This document shows positions 35,423-47,251 of a stretch of 64,000 nt of DNA, in pieces (within the stretch, counting starts at the first letter, position 1; each line of letters begins with the position of its first letter). The stretch lies in assembly GCF_002099425.1 (NCBI RefSeq), contig NW_018343972.1:7455501-7519500 (forward strand). The letters are read 5' to 3'. The stretch is from Phascolarctos cinereus. Lineage: Eukaryota; Chordata; Mammalia; Diprotodontia; Phascolarctidae. Made by a program: the position numbers and the translations under genes. The notes beneath the pieces are model-generated. The model was given only the letters and a program-made list of their open reading frames with translations, ran no database searches and was not told the origin of the DNA.

Positions 35423-35599
35423 GTTTTTGTCAAGCTGGAAAAGACTTGCGACTTGTATCCATTTCTAATGAACCAATTGAAGTACCTTCAGGCTTTCTCC
35501 TCGTTGGGGCAAAGTCTCCCAATCTGCCAGACCACCTTCTAGTTTGTGCTGTTGATAAAAGATTCCTACCAGATGATAATGGGCACAATGCTCTCCTGG
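35423..35599 (+). CDS. GREB1: GREB1 coding exon 3 (residues 93-151)
   Basis: A 177-base phase 1/1 exon with acceptor ttttttcccccag and donor ctgg/gtaagt. It encodes [37 protein letters not shown] and [21 protein letters not shown]. This is one of the most conserved blocks of the GREB1/GREB1L family; [11 protein letters not shown] and VSISNE favour GREB1. There is no stop or frameshift. Two cysteines here and those in the neighbouring exons (CCTTDGFC, GNCVGCG) make a cysteine-rich N-terminal module; metal binding is a guess. The + strand reading frame stays open through both splice borders, so frame alone does not define the ends; the splice sites and homology do. Confidence 0.96.
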
Positions 35600-35741
35600 G
35601 TAAGTAAAATATATGCAAAGGCAGATTCAGAGTTGTTCTTTTGTGTAGATGCATGTATGGGGCAGGGGAAATGGCATTAAAATAGCCACAAAACAAAACT
35701 TTTTTTGCAGGAGATCTTTAGTTGTGATCATTATCCTGTAT

Positions 35742-35951
35742 CAGTGGCTTTTGGCCTTTTGTGTGTCTTGGACCCCTTTGGCAGTCTGATGATACCTATG
35801 GATCACTTCTTAGAATAGTTTTTAAAAATAATTGAAGGAAATGCTAAATTTCAGTTAAAGAAGAGAAAAATAAAGATGTATTTTTTTTCCATCTAAGTTC
35901 ATGGTTCACCTGAAAACTACATGGACCCATTAGGGGTCTATGAACCCTATG
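35742..35951. mobile_element. hAT MITE (family A), copy 2, diverged
   Basis: Begins cagtggcttttggccttttg, with interior ggacccctttggcagtctga as in the other copies, and ends near tctatgaaccctatg. No clear duplication at the flanks. Confidence 0.6.
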
Positions 35952-37039
35952 ATTGTTTTTCAGATCATTCAGTAGTAAGTCATTTCTCTAAATGTTTTCT
36001 TTCTTTGCAAAAGATAACGTGAATTTAAGTACTGTGGATGTGATGGAAAGGCCATTGAACTTAGGGTACATGAGTTTAAGTCCTGATTTTGCTGATTGCT
36101 ATGTGTCCATTGGCTAATCATTTCCCCTCCCTCTGAACCTGTTTCCTTCCCTGTAAAATAGGGATAAATATGTATTTACCTCACAGGCTTTGATACTAGC
36201 ATGTGCTTTCTAAATCTGAAAATGTTACTCAAATTAATTACTGTTAAAGACCTTTTATGAAAGATCTAGCTGGAGTGTATCCAGAAGAAAGTGACTATGA
36301 TGATTAGACTTGAGTCAACAAGCATTTATTAAACACCTACCATCTACCAGGCACTGTGCTAAGCACTGGGGATACAGAGAAAGGCAAAAGTCAGTCAATA
36401 AATATTTGTTAAGCACCTATGTGCCAGGTACTGTGAAAGTCTTTGCTCTCAAGGATCTCACAGTCTAATGGGGGAGACAATGTGAAAATAACTGTGTATA
36501 AACAAGTTATATACAGGGAAAATTGGGGAAAAAATCAACAGAGAAAAGACACTACATTAAGGGAGATCAGGACAGACTTTCTGTAGAAGGTGAAGTTTTA
36601 GTTGGGACTTCAGGGAAGCCAGGAGATGAAGATAAGGAAGGAGAGAACTGAGGTTATGGAATTCTCTGCACATCCACTGAAAATAGGAATTGGGAAGAGT
36701 GTCTCCTTTGAGGAGCAGCAAGGCCACTCTTATTAGGTCAAAGAGTTTATGAAGGACTTTATGTTTGATACTGGACATAATTGAGAGCCACTGAAGATGG
36801 CTGGAAAACCTGCCATTTGCAGATTAGCTGAAGGATAGGGATAATTAAACCTGCAGAATGGAAAACTCAGGTTCATGATAACTTTCTTCAAGTAGCTGAA
36901 GGACTGTCACATGGAAGAGGAATTGATTGCTTATTCTATTTGGCCTCAGAGAATGAAAGTCGTAGCAGTGTGTGGATGCTGCAGAGAGCCAGATTTTGGC
37001 TCACTATAAGGAAAAATTTTCTTAAGACTTAGAGCTATT
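35952..37039. other. Intron 3 stretch: MIR-like SINE and L2 antisense
   Basis: A MIR-like copy lies at about 36035-36240. An antisense L2 region with two successive terminus-like motifs (caacaagcatttattaaaca, caataaatatttgttaagca) extends over about 36310-36800. 36800-37030 is unassigned. Confidence 0.5.
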
Positions 37040-37357
37040 GCTGGGTGTGATGGTGAATGCCTATGATACCTGCTACTGGGGAGGCTGAGGCTGGCAGATC
37101 CTTTGAGCTTGAGAGTTCTGAGTTGAAGTAGGGCTAAGCCAACTGAATGTCTGCACTAAATTTGGTACCAATATGTCACTAGTCTCCTGGGAGATGGGGG
37201 CCTCTAGGCTGCCTAAGGAGGGGCCCCGGTTAGAAATGGAGCAGGTCAAAGTTTTTCATGCAGATCAGAGATCAGTACTGGGAACAGGTCAGAGAGTGGA
37301 CTCTGTATTTCCAGCCTGGGTGAGACAGGGAGAACCAGTTTCAAAAAACAAAAATAA
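37040..37357 (+). pseudogene. 7SL RNA (SRP RNA) processed pseudogene, near full length
   Basis: The order of 7SL motifs is kept over about 300 bases: gctgggtgtgatggtgaatg, ggggaggctgaggctggcag, gtctgcactaaatttggta, ccaatatgtcact, aggctgcctaaggagggg, atggagcaggtcaaag and ccagcctgggtgagac. It ends in an A-rich tail (caaaaaacaaaaataa). The flanks ttagagctat (37029-37038) and taagagctgt (37371-37380) match at 8 of 10, suggesting LINE-driven retroposition. Many substitutions show it is not the functional gene. Confidence 0.88.
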
Positions 37358-39785
37358 CCCCCACCCCAAATAAGAGCTGTCCCAAAATACAAAAGGATGC
37401 TTTGGGAGGTAGGGAGTACCTTCTCATTGGAAGTAATCAAGCAGCGACTCTTAGAGACCAGTTTTTGGTGATGTTACAGAAGGATTTCTCATTCAGTTCT
37501 TGGTCAGACTAGCTGGGCTAGCTTTTTGCTGATTTTTTTGAGACTCACTCTCATTCTCACCAGCCCTTTAATTCACCAGTAGGTTTCTCTTGCTGATTTC
37601 TTGCTTTAAGAGGGGTTTTCCAGATGTTAGTACTATTCCTCTTTGCTTCGGGATATTCAACCTTACTAAACTTTTGGAGAAGGACCAAAACCAAAACAAG
37701 ATTGAGTGGTGGGCTTCTTTGTGCCAGAGTGAGAGAAGACCTGTTGTTCTGGACTTGGAAGCCAGGTTGCCTAGGTCCTAGTCAAAATTCTGTCATGAAG
37801 TAGCTCTGATTTTCAGAAAGTGAGAAACCTCCCTCTGCCTTGATTTCTTCACTTATAGAACTGAGGAACTGAACTAAGTCTCTTTCAGCTCTCATTCCTG
37901 TCCTAATTGAGCATAGTTTGTGAGTTTATGGAAAAAATATCTTTAAATTTGGCTGTTTTAGCAGAGTAACAATATAATAAGGGAAGGAGGAAAGCATAGA
38001 ACTGGATAATCTCAGAGGTGGAATTGACCTTAGACATAACGCTAGTCTAACCTTTTCTTTTGATTGATGAAGTAACTAGGCCCAGCCATGAAAGGTGACT
38101 TGTTCAAGGTCGCTTAGCTGCTCACTCACGCATTCTTTGTGCACAAAAAGTTTCTGCCTCCTGCTGTTTTGAGACAATCTGTGGACTCTGGGTGGCAATC
38201 AGGGTAATGAGAACAGAAAAGTTTTTAGCTAGCTTTGAAGTAAAATTCTCCTTTTGTAAGCAACTCAGTAAATTAGGAAGGATCCCAGAAATTTCCATTT
38301 TCACTGCACAAAGATTAGAAAAGGAGTAAAGATTTTGGTATTAACTTGAGTATGATACCAGCAACTGGCGGCTGATGGGGCAGATGTGCTTTGGAGGAGC
38401 CAGGTATGGTAGCTTGTTTGTATTTGATCTTGTGGCAGTAGATGGGTCAGAATGCCACTGAGTGTGACTATAAAGGAATTGAGAAGGTGGTAAATCAAGC
38501 AAGGGTTGTGGCCTTAGAGACAGGAATCTTTCAATTCATTCAGTACCCAGGCCTGTTAACAACTTAAACTCCTTAGGCAGTTGCACAGAGGAAGTAGTAT
38601 CTTTCTTAATTGCCTGCTAAACAGGCTCCTGCAATGGGCAATAAGGGACAGTTGGTAATAACTGATGCTTTTTTCTTTTAGAATAATGCTTTATGTCTCA
38701 GGCTTGCCCATTTGACAACTGTTTGGGCTTCCTGCCATTAACCCCCATGGCTCCTCAGGAGGAAGATTATCTCCCTACAGCAGCATACCAGTGACTAAAG
38801 CTGAGTGCCTTTTAGTGGCCTATAAAACCAAGGCTGGGTTATATCTTAGGGAAGCAGTGATTTTTTTACTTCTCATTTTGAACTGAGTTTTGTTGTGTGA
38901 TTTGACAAAGGGTCCTGCTTGAGGAACTTTGTAAGAGAAAAAGTCACAGAATTAAAAGCCAGGTGTCTGCTCAAGCTTTGTCCTGCCTATAGCACTGAAA
39001 GCAAGGCCTAGAGGGAGAAATGAAAATCTTATAAAAATTCTTCCTACCTGGGTCTGGAGTCAGAGGATGTGGCTTTGGATCCCAGATCTGCTATTTACTG
39101 TCTGGGTGACTGTGAGTGGTCCTTTTACCTCTCTAGAGGATGGGAGTAGATGACCTCTAAGGTCCCTTCTAGCTCTAAATCCTATTAACTGATAATTTTA
39201 TATTGGAGAAAAGAATTCTCCATTCATCCTCCTTGGTGGTGGTGGTTGTAGTAGGGGAGCAAGGCTTTTTACTCTGAAGGTGAAAAAGAGACTGGCAAGG
39301 AGGTTTTGAAGTTCTCTGGTTCTTTGACAAACAGCCTCTGGACTCTGTTCTTCAGATGGTGAGAGTTCACTTGGAGGGAATTTTTTGAGTCACTTTGTGA
39401 GTGATAATGAAATGTACTATAAATACAAACTCTTGGAAAATAGGGTTTGTTTTATTCTTTGTATTTGTACCCCCAGAGTCTGGCCCGCAGTAGGCACTTT
39501 AAAAAAATGCTTGTTGGTTGATTGATTTTTAACTTGCTAATCCTCTTTTGTGATTCTTAGGTCATCATGAGGATTATTATCCTAGCCTACAGTCTCTCAT
39601 GTTTCTTATGCCTACTTTTCAAAAAAAATTAGTGGTTTGGTAAGGTCTCATTGCTTCCATTTTGTATTTTACTCTCATTGTCATTAGAATTATTTGCTGA
39701 TATTCTTGGAATGAGGTCCCAGTGTTCCAATAACACCGCTAGTTTATAATGTGTAATTATGTGTCTTCCTGTTGTTTAATTTCTG
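37358..39785. other. Intron 3 stretch with MIR-like SINEs
   Basis: MIR-like copies lie at about 37740-37905 (sense), 38000-38120 (antisense) and 39050-39185 (sense); an L2 end is at 39430-39530. 38120-39000 is unassigned. No gene seen. Confidence 0.45.
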
Positions 39786-40045
39786 CTTTTGTTGTTGAGT
39801 TCTTTCAGTTGTTTCTGACTCTTTGTAACCCCATTTGGGGTTTTCTTGGCAAAGATACTGGAATGGTTTTACATTTCCTTCTCCAGCTCACTTTTTTTTT
39901 TACAAATGAAGAAACTGAGGCAAACAGGGTTAAGTGACTTGTTTAGTGTTACACAGCTAGTACGAGTCAGAAGCCAGGTCTGAACTCAGGAAGATGAATC
40001 TTTCTGTCTCCAGATCCAGCACTCTATCCATTGTGCCACTAATAT
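39786..40045 (-). mobile_element. Marsupial SINE with RTE-like tail, antisense
   Basis: Reads ttgttgttgagttctttcag, ctctttgtaaccccatttgg, gggttaagtgacttgtttag, and the head ctatccattgtgccact. Confidence 0.8.
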
Positions 40046-40066
40046 AACCCAAAATGTTTTCTAGAT

Positions 40067-40251
40067 CAGAGCTGCCAAACCCATGCCCAGCAAAACTCTG
40101 GCTTGCGGAGGGAACCAGATTAAAATGTAATTGGGAAGTGTTTAACAAAATAAATAAAATACGGTACAACATAGATCATGTTAATTTGTGGTTTTCTAAG
40201 TCAAAATGTAGCTTTACAGGGAATGGTTTCTCTTTGAGTTTGACACTGCTG
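40067..40251. mobile_element. hAT-type MITE, copy 2 of a two-copy family
   Basis: The ends cagagctgccaaacc and gagtttgacactgctg are inverted. The interior shares gattaaaatgtaattgggaa, tttaacaaaataaa and ggttttctaagtcaa with the copy at 10806. Confidence 0.7.
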
Positions 40252-42449
40252 CTCAGACTCTAATCTACCAGAAACAAATTCTTTCTTCCTATAAATATAC
40301 CACCAAGTTCATCCATTTACCCACTATGGCAAGAATGACATAGGAACTATTTAATATTGTGGTATGGGAGTGGTCTTCCTTTTTCACCTGTCCAATGAAA
40401 AGCCAAAAATCTTTTGTCAAGACTTTTATAATTCAATTCAATTGAACATTTAGTGTTTCCATGAAAGGCTCTGCACTAGGTACTCAAGATTTAGAGATGA
40501 AAATGAAACAATTATTGTTCTTGGTCAGTCAACAAATATTTATTTATTAAATGCCTGTTATGTGCCAGGCATTGTGCTAGGCACTGGCATATTGAATTTA
40601 CATTCTACTAGGGACAAGGTAGGGTGCAGTATATACACAGATAAGCCTATTCTAGTTAATTTGAGGAAGGAGAGAGCATGATCAGGAAAGTTTTGTATAG
40701 AATTCAGCAATTTGCCTGAGATATGAAGAAAGCTAGGAAATAGGGTCAAAATGTCATCATGGAGGAATGAAAAAAAGCTATTGACACTTCCTCTAGCAAC
40801 AAATAGCCACCCAACTGTTTCTTCTCATGAATCAAATACATTTTTGCTATCTTTTATACAAGTACAAGCAACAGTGTGGCATGGGAGAGAGGGCACAGAA
40901 TTTGGAGTCAAAAAACCTGCATTCAAATCCTGATTTTGCCACTCCCTAGCTATTTGGGCAAAGGTTTCAGGTTTCTGGGCCTTAGTCTTTTTATCTGTAA
41001 AGTAGGAATAATACTATGTTATTTCACTACATTATTGGGAGTAATGTGCCTTGTAGAGTGTACATTTCTTGAACACAAGGACTGTCTAGTTTTTATCATT
41101 GCATTCCTGGCCCCCCTGGTGGGGAGAAAAATCACTTGAGCCAAATCAAATTAGGAAATGACAAAATGCTGTAATATGTGATAAGGAGGATTTTGAAGAT
41201 GAAGGGCCTTGACTATATTGGGTTGGTGGATTGGTTTTGGTCAAGAAAAAAAACAACTTGATTCAGTGCTTAAAAATGAAGTAAATAACACTGAAGAAGA
41301 TTGAGTTCAAAGTTGCCACTATAGGGTGACTGAAATTTTTTGCTTATAGCATCTTCAAAGATAATTTGCTAAGACACAGAGTGGATATGGTGACTATCTT
41401 CAAAGGGATTCATTCATTCATTTACGCTGATGAATTACAGATAATATATGTATTGAGATTGGAAGCAAGTTAACATATATCTATTTTTTGAACTTAGTTG
41501 AAGTAATGCAAAATCATTACTATTGCTAGAGATTTAGTATTGGTTAGAGTGCTGAAGATAGAATCAGGAATCTTTGCATTCAAATCATGCCTCTAACACA
41601 TAATGTTAGCTGTGTGACTGTGGGCAAGTCATTCAGTCTCTCTGAGGCTTTGGCATTAAAGACTGTCTACTAAGTTATAGGTGGGTTGCAATCTGTGTGG
41701 TGGAGGTATTTCCCAACTGATTCTTTACACAGATTCTTTATGTATTGACATTATTTTTGCTAATGACAGCACATTTCCATAATGCTTTAAGGTTTTAAAA
41801 ACAATTAGTTGGTGTAGTGGATAGAGTGCTGGGCTTAGAGTCAGGGAGATCTGAGTTCAAAGTCTGCCTTGACCTTGGGCAAATCACTTAATCTCTGCCT
41901 CAGTTTCTTCAACTGGAAAATGGGGATAATCATAACATCCAGTATCTAATGGTGTCTAGTTTTGAGAATCAAATGAGACATTTTAAAAGTACTTTGCACT
42001 GTTCTGGCACATTACAGGCACTTATTAAATGATTGTTTTCTTCCACCTTTCCTTTCTTGCAAATATAAGATCATAAGTTTAGAGCTGGATAAGAATCATA
42101 GAGAGCAAGTAGTCCAATGCCCACATTTTCAGATGAGAAAATTAGTGTCCAGAGAAATTAAATAATTTACCTAATATGTCTCACAGGGAGTAAATAGGTG
42201 AGTCTTGAACTCATGTCTCTTGCCTCTTGATTCAGTGTTTTTTTCCCTATGTCATGTTGACTCCACAATTCAGCCTGTTAACTTTGTATCTTAAAGTTAG
42301 TATCCCTGGTTTTTAAATTCTTGGTGTTTTTTTTTTTTAGCATATAGCATTAAAACAACAAATAAAACACCTCACTTAGTTGTTTTTGATCCCTAAACAA
42401 GTCTTTATATATCTGGGCAAGTTCTACCTGATAATCTGTTCACCTGGTT

Positions 42450-42453
<4 letters not shown>
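40252..42453. other. Intron 3 stretch with L2 and MIR fragments
   Basis: An antisense L2 end lies at 40525-40640, MIR-like copies at about 40870-41040 and 41540-41660, a SINE/MIR-like copy at 41805-41945 with its 3' end to 42030, and an antisense MIR at 42060-42250. No gene seen. Confidence 0.45.
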
Positions 42454-42530
<77 letters not shown>

Positions 42531-42548
42531 CTCTCTCTCTGTTTCTCT

Positions 42549-42592
<44 letters not shown>
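42454..42592. repeat. Compound (CT)n-(AC)n microsatellite
   Basis: Long CT run at about 42454-42548 with small interruptions, then (AC)n to 42590. It produces spurious Ser-Leu and Arg-Glu frames. Confidence 0.95.
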
Positions 42593-42593
<1 letters not shown>

Positions 42594-43684
42594 AGTTTTA
42601 TGCACATAAATTGTAGACAATATACAAATTCAAACATACAGTTATTTCATTGGCTGCTTTGTTCACAACCACTCTAGATTTGGAGTCTGAAAGACATAGG
42701 TTAGACTCTTATCTCTGAAACTTTCTAGTTGTGTCACTATGGGCATCTTAGAAGGATAGTGTTTCATTTATTAAGTGAGAATAATTATATTTGTACTTGA
42801 GAGGCAGTATGACAAAGTAGATATAGACAATCTCAACAGCCAGGAAGGCTTGGGGTTCAAGTCTTGCCTCTGACATATACTAGCTGTGTGAACCTGAGCA
42901 AGTCACATTTCCTCTATGTGCCCCATGCAACTCTGTAAGCTTATAAATTACAGTCAGATTTGTATTGGTGGTGGACATTTGCTCATTTGAAGCTTCCTTC
43001 GTTGATGAAATCATACACAAAGTACCTATTTAATAGAGTTGTTACTGCTTAATGTCGATTCTTCAAGGATATGTGATTTGCTTGGTATGAGTTCTTCCTT
43101 CTCTGAGACAGTTGTAATTCTTCCATGATTTGTGTGCAATCTTTAGGAGTTCCTGTGGCTGAAAAATTCATCTCTCTGTGGCCAACCAGATAAGAGAGGT
43201 ATTGGGTGGTGGACATATAAGTGTTCATTAGGCTTGTATCCCAAATCTTTCTAGCTTACTAGAACCTATCAACACTTGTGCCCAATTGACATTGTCTCTG
43301 AGAATCCCATATTACTTCCATGCCACAATATGATATTAGTGGACTCATAATCTCTCAACTACACAGATAGATCTGTGCTCTCATCTACATGAATATTCCC
43401 TCCAGTGATGCAGCTTATAGCCCACCTATGTCTGGACATACTGTGGCACTCCAATCCATGTTCTTCCAGAAGGCTACTGCAGGGGTTACATTCAATGTAC
43501 CAGAGGGCTCCCTCAATCTTTCAACATTGCACAGGTGTGAATATAGTGCAGGGTTGTTTGTTGATCCTTCTTTGCTCTTGATACATTACTAGCTCTTGTC
43601 CCTCTTCCCTCTTCCCCTTTCTTTTCCTTCTCCCCTCCTCACTTCTTCCTCCTCCTCCTTTCTTTCTTCTTCTTTTCCTTATCT
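42593..43684. other. Intron 3 stretch: MIR-like SINEs, then unassigned, then pyrimidine-rich
   Basis: MIR-like copies at about 42660-42790 and 42800-42960. 42960-43590 is unassigned and could be part of the neighbouring antisense LINE. 43595-43680 is C/T-rich and may be the complement of an A/G-rich tail of the 7SL-derived copy that follows. Confidence 0.35.
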
Positions 43685-43930
43685 CACCCAGGCTGGAAGT
43701 GCTGCCACCACTCATGGACCTCATCCCACTGCTGACTGGCATGGGAACATGTCTAACCTGTACTTATTTGCCCTTCTTTATGCAGTCTGGGATTCTTCCC
43801 TCTTGCCTGGACCTCTGCTCCTTGGGGTGCACCATGTTGGGGCTGGGCTTAGTGTAGATCCACATTTGGCTTTAGCCATACTGTAGCTTAGAACTCCTTG
43901 AATATCAAGCAATGCACTAGCTTCGGCCCA
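43685..43930 (-). pseudogene. 7SL RNA-derived copy, decayed, antisense
   Basis: On + strand the complement of 7SL motifs appears in order: acccaggctggaagtgctg, tcatcccactgctgactggc, tgcaccatgttggggctggg, cttagtgtagatccaca and gtagcttagaactccttgaa. These mirror the complement of gcctgggt, the atcagtagtggg-type segment, tcaatatggtg and the gcactaag segments. More diverged than the copy at 37040. Confidence 0.65.
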
Positions 43931-44289
43931 ATTATTTAATAACCCTTAGTCATTTAGCAATACCAGAAGAATGTTGTTACAAAGTAGATGAATCTTTACT
44001 TTAGGGAGAAACTTGGGGTCATTAAATAGTTTTGCAGTTTCCTAAAGGCAATTCAACTTCTTTTGCTTAAATTCTGGATGCAATTCATTCTTCATTTGCA
44101 GTGTTGATATTAATAAATGAACTCTATGCTTCCCTCCCCCTCCCCCCTTAATCAATTGCATATTTTACTGTGGATAATAGGCATTCCATATCCACTTTTT
44201 TGGATATGGTAAGATAGCTCCAACTCTTTAGAGACATTATGAATTTCATTTAGGTTCTGTAGTATCCTAGGGCTTGATTTGATCAGCCT
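43931..44289. other. Spacer between two inverted 7SL-derived copies
   Basis: No element recognised; a C-rich run lies at about 44132-44148. Confidence 0.4.
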
Positions 44290-44500
44290 AGTGTCACCTA
44301 GAGCTGAGTGGCACACATCTACAATTAATGCTAACAGGCATGCCGATGCTAGTGAAAGTTCTGAGCTTCAGTAGGCTAAGCTGATTGGGTGGCCATACTA
44401 ATTTAGGCATTAATATGGTGAGCCCTAGGGAGTGAAGGACACCTGGCTGCCTAAGGAGGGATGAATCAGCAAGGGCATTGAGTTCCGGTATTCTCTACGT
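44290..44500 (+). pseudogene. 7SL RNA-derived copy, decayed, sense
   Basis: Recognisable segments in 7SL order are gagctgagtggcacacatct, aggctaagctgattgggtgg, aggcattaatatggtgagcc and ggctgcctaaggagggatga. The 3' third is lost. It faces the antisense copy at 43685 across about 360 bp. Confidence 0.75.
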
Positions 44501-44649
44501 CTTTAACTCAATTATGCAATTAAGTAAAGATGTGATTTGTTGTTTGCAAAAAAGCCTGCTTTTTCTCCTTCCCATTCTGTCATCAAGGATGCCATGTGTA
44601 TATGTGTGTGTGTATAGATTATACTTACAAACATTTTTATAGATGGAAA

Positions 44650-46222
44650 GTAGATATATAGTTTGGTAGCTATGTCTCTGTTGCTTTAAAAAATGTTTGA
44701 AGTTTTCCCCATGCCTTTTGTTATCTTTTCCTCTTCGTCCAGTGCCTTGAGAATAAATCTTTGAAAATCCTTAAATTTGTGTCATTTCTAGGACAAAACC
44801 TCCTCGGTTTATGTTTGGCCTTGTTTATCTTTTCTACATTTTAGTTTTCTTCACTGCTATTTTTACTTTTTCTGGTACATTGGGTACCATGATATAAGAG
44901 TTCCCATGTAGCAGCTCCATTGAACTTGATAGGGGGAAAAAACCAAACTTGTTGAAAAAAATCTTGGTAGATCTTTTCCATGTTTCTTCAGTTTTTCTTC
45001 TTGTTTCACCCTTTCATGCCCTTTGGATGACTTTGCTTAGTTGGATCTCTTGACAGTCTTTGTTTAAATTAGCTTTCCCTTCCATTTCTTCTTGCTGTTT
45101 TATGAAGCAGTATTAGTATACTGCTCACAATCTTCCACTGTCTTTTGAGATTTTATAAATTTATATTCTAAAACACAGTTGTCTTTGGTTGCCATGTTTC
45201 TTTACTTGGTAAGTCAGTAAAGTAAGTGCTAAGTGAGGTAGTCTCTAGGCCTTTTAAAAATCTTATTATGATAATTTATTCATATCAGCTTAATTATCAC
45301 ACAAAATTATTATAATCAGTGTTGACATCTTTTGCTCCATCTACTTCCCATTTTTTGTGTCAATTTTATTTTTTAAAAATACGTCAAGTTGGAGTTGTCT
45401 TAATTGGATCCCCTTCTTTTTCTCATTTTTATTCTAGCCTTGTATTAATTTTGATTTTCATTCTAACCATGGTTCTACTATACATAGGCAGCTGATTCTG
45501 GAATGACTCCCACATCAACAATGAATCTTCTCCTGTCTCCTAAAATATAATCAACAACATTTGTTGTGATGTTTTTCATTTCTTACCATGTCCAGTGCTT
45601 CCGGTTGTTTTGTTGAAGAGAAAATATCATAATGTCCAGGTGTTAAGCTTCAGTGTAGTCTATAAGACTTTAGTCTTCCTCATTCCATCATGCTGAATCA
45701 CATTTTCCTACACATTTTTGCTCATCTCCCTATCCTCACTTTTGCATTGAAGTTTAAAAAAACCCACAATATATGTTGACTTAATTTGGAGGATCTTATC
45801 CATTTTTAATAGAATTTCTCAACTTTTCATCTGCTGCAATGGATATGGATATAATTACTTCCTGTGATTACTTTCATGGTGGTCTTTTTGCCGATACTTG
45901 TCATGAGCATTACAATGTGAGATGAGCTCTAATGTCTCAAGAAATAATGTTTCTTGTTGCTTTGGGATGCATAATAATACCTACTCCACCAATTTCCTCT
46001 CCAAGGAGAGTCTGTGAGTCATCAATTCATTTAGCTGCAATTTTCTTCTATCTTCTGGTTTCAGTTATATGGCAAATATCAAAATTGATACAATTCATTT
46101 CTTCCAGGAGTATTTCTATTTGTTGGTCATCAGCCCAGGATTTCACACTTAGAGTACCAACAACTAAACTTATAATCTTCAAACCATGTTATTCTTTGTA
46201 CTCTTACTCCCATTTCTAACAT
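44650..46222 (-). mobile_element. RTE-clade LINE, antisense, endonuclease region and start of the following domain
   Basis: On the minus strand, broken frames from about 46180 give VGTLSVKSWADDQQIEILLE, then ICHITETRR and GEEIGGVGIIMHPKATRNI (endonuclease core). NNRKHWTW (about 45605) and VVDYILGDRRRFIVDVGVIP (about 45490-45550) are the late endonuclease motifs (WTW, DYIL). Lysine-rich text follows, fitting the linker before reverse transcriptase. Several stops show it is inactive. The clade is from memory. Confidence 0.78.
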
Positions 46223-47109
46223 TTAAAAAAACTTTTTGTTACCATTACTGCAGAAGTGGAAGGGGGCTTCATGTGTGTAAGAATCATTTTATATTTTTCT
46301 TTGTTTAATGGGTTTCAGAGGCCAAAATGATCAGTCATCAAATTATCATTTTACTTAATCATTCAGTCATCAAATATTTATTAAGCACCTACTATATGGG
46401 GCTAGGTTCTGGGGATACAAGTACAAAGATGAAACAAACCTTGCTCACAATGAGATTATAACCTAATGGGTTCTGAGCCTCTCCATATTTAGTAAAGCTA
46501 GTCGAAAGAAGACAGTCTGCTTTAGAACCCACTGTCACCTTTACACTGCAATGAAGCATTGGAATAGGATTTAGAGTAGTAGTGGTAGCCAAGTTAATTT
46601 GTATATTTATTTGATTCAGTCTTTATATTCACCCTTGGGATTTACTAACCACAAAAGTTAGCACCTTGTCTTTCATTTTCTTCGGAATCAGATCCATGAT
46701 TCTTGCCTTCATGAAGCTTAGAATAATAAAAGCTGACCTTTCTGACTCATGTAGTCAATGAGACAAAGCTACTAGGGCCAGGGGCTCAGCTTTTATCTTC
46801 ATATAGGTCTTCAAAGGTTCATGGCATCCAGATCTATTAGGAAGCTCTTTGATATCATCCATCCCAATCTCACATTTTATAGAGGAGAAAGAAAGTCAAG
46901 GCCTGAAGTGGTGAAGTGATTCTCCTAAGGTGACACATGTACTAAATATAGGTTGGATTTGAATCCGGGCCCTTTGACTTCAACTTTTTTCTATTATACC
47001 ATGTTGTCAGTTAATTTCCATGGAGTAATACCATTAGATTGCCACAAGGATACTGGTAGCTCCTCTCACTAACAAATTACTTATCACAAAAGGAGAGAGT
47101 GGGATGGTC
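46223..47109. other. Intron 3 stretch with L2 and MIR fragments
   Basis: An antisense L2 end lies at about 46355-46470 (caaatatttattaagcacct), an antisense MIR-like copy at 46855-47010. The rest is unassigned. Confidence 0.45.
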
Positions 47110-47251
47110 CAGGGGTAGGGAACTTGCAGCCTCGAGGGTACATGTGGCCTTCTGGGTCCTCAAGTGAGGCCCATTGATTGAATCCAAATGCCTGCACTTG
47201 AGGACCTAGAGGGCCACATGTGCCCTCAAGGCTGCAGGTTCCACACCACTG
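47110..47251. mobile_element. Palindromic hAT-like MITE, 142 bp
   Basis: Two arms of about 55-60 bases are near-perfect inverted repeats: left caggggtagggaacttgcag and acatgtggccttctgggtcc; the right arm's complement reads cagtggtgtggaacctgcag and acatgtggccctctaggtcc. Short loop of about 25 bases. No clear 8-bp duplication. Confidence 0.8.

Noticed and set aside
42380-42637. Ser-Leu and Arg-Glu rich frames
   Set aside because: Artefacts of the (CT)n-(AC)n microsatellite.
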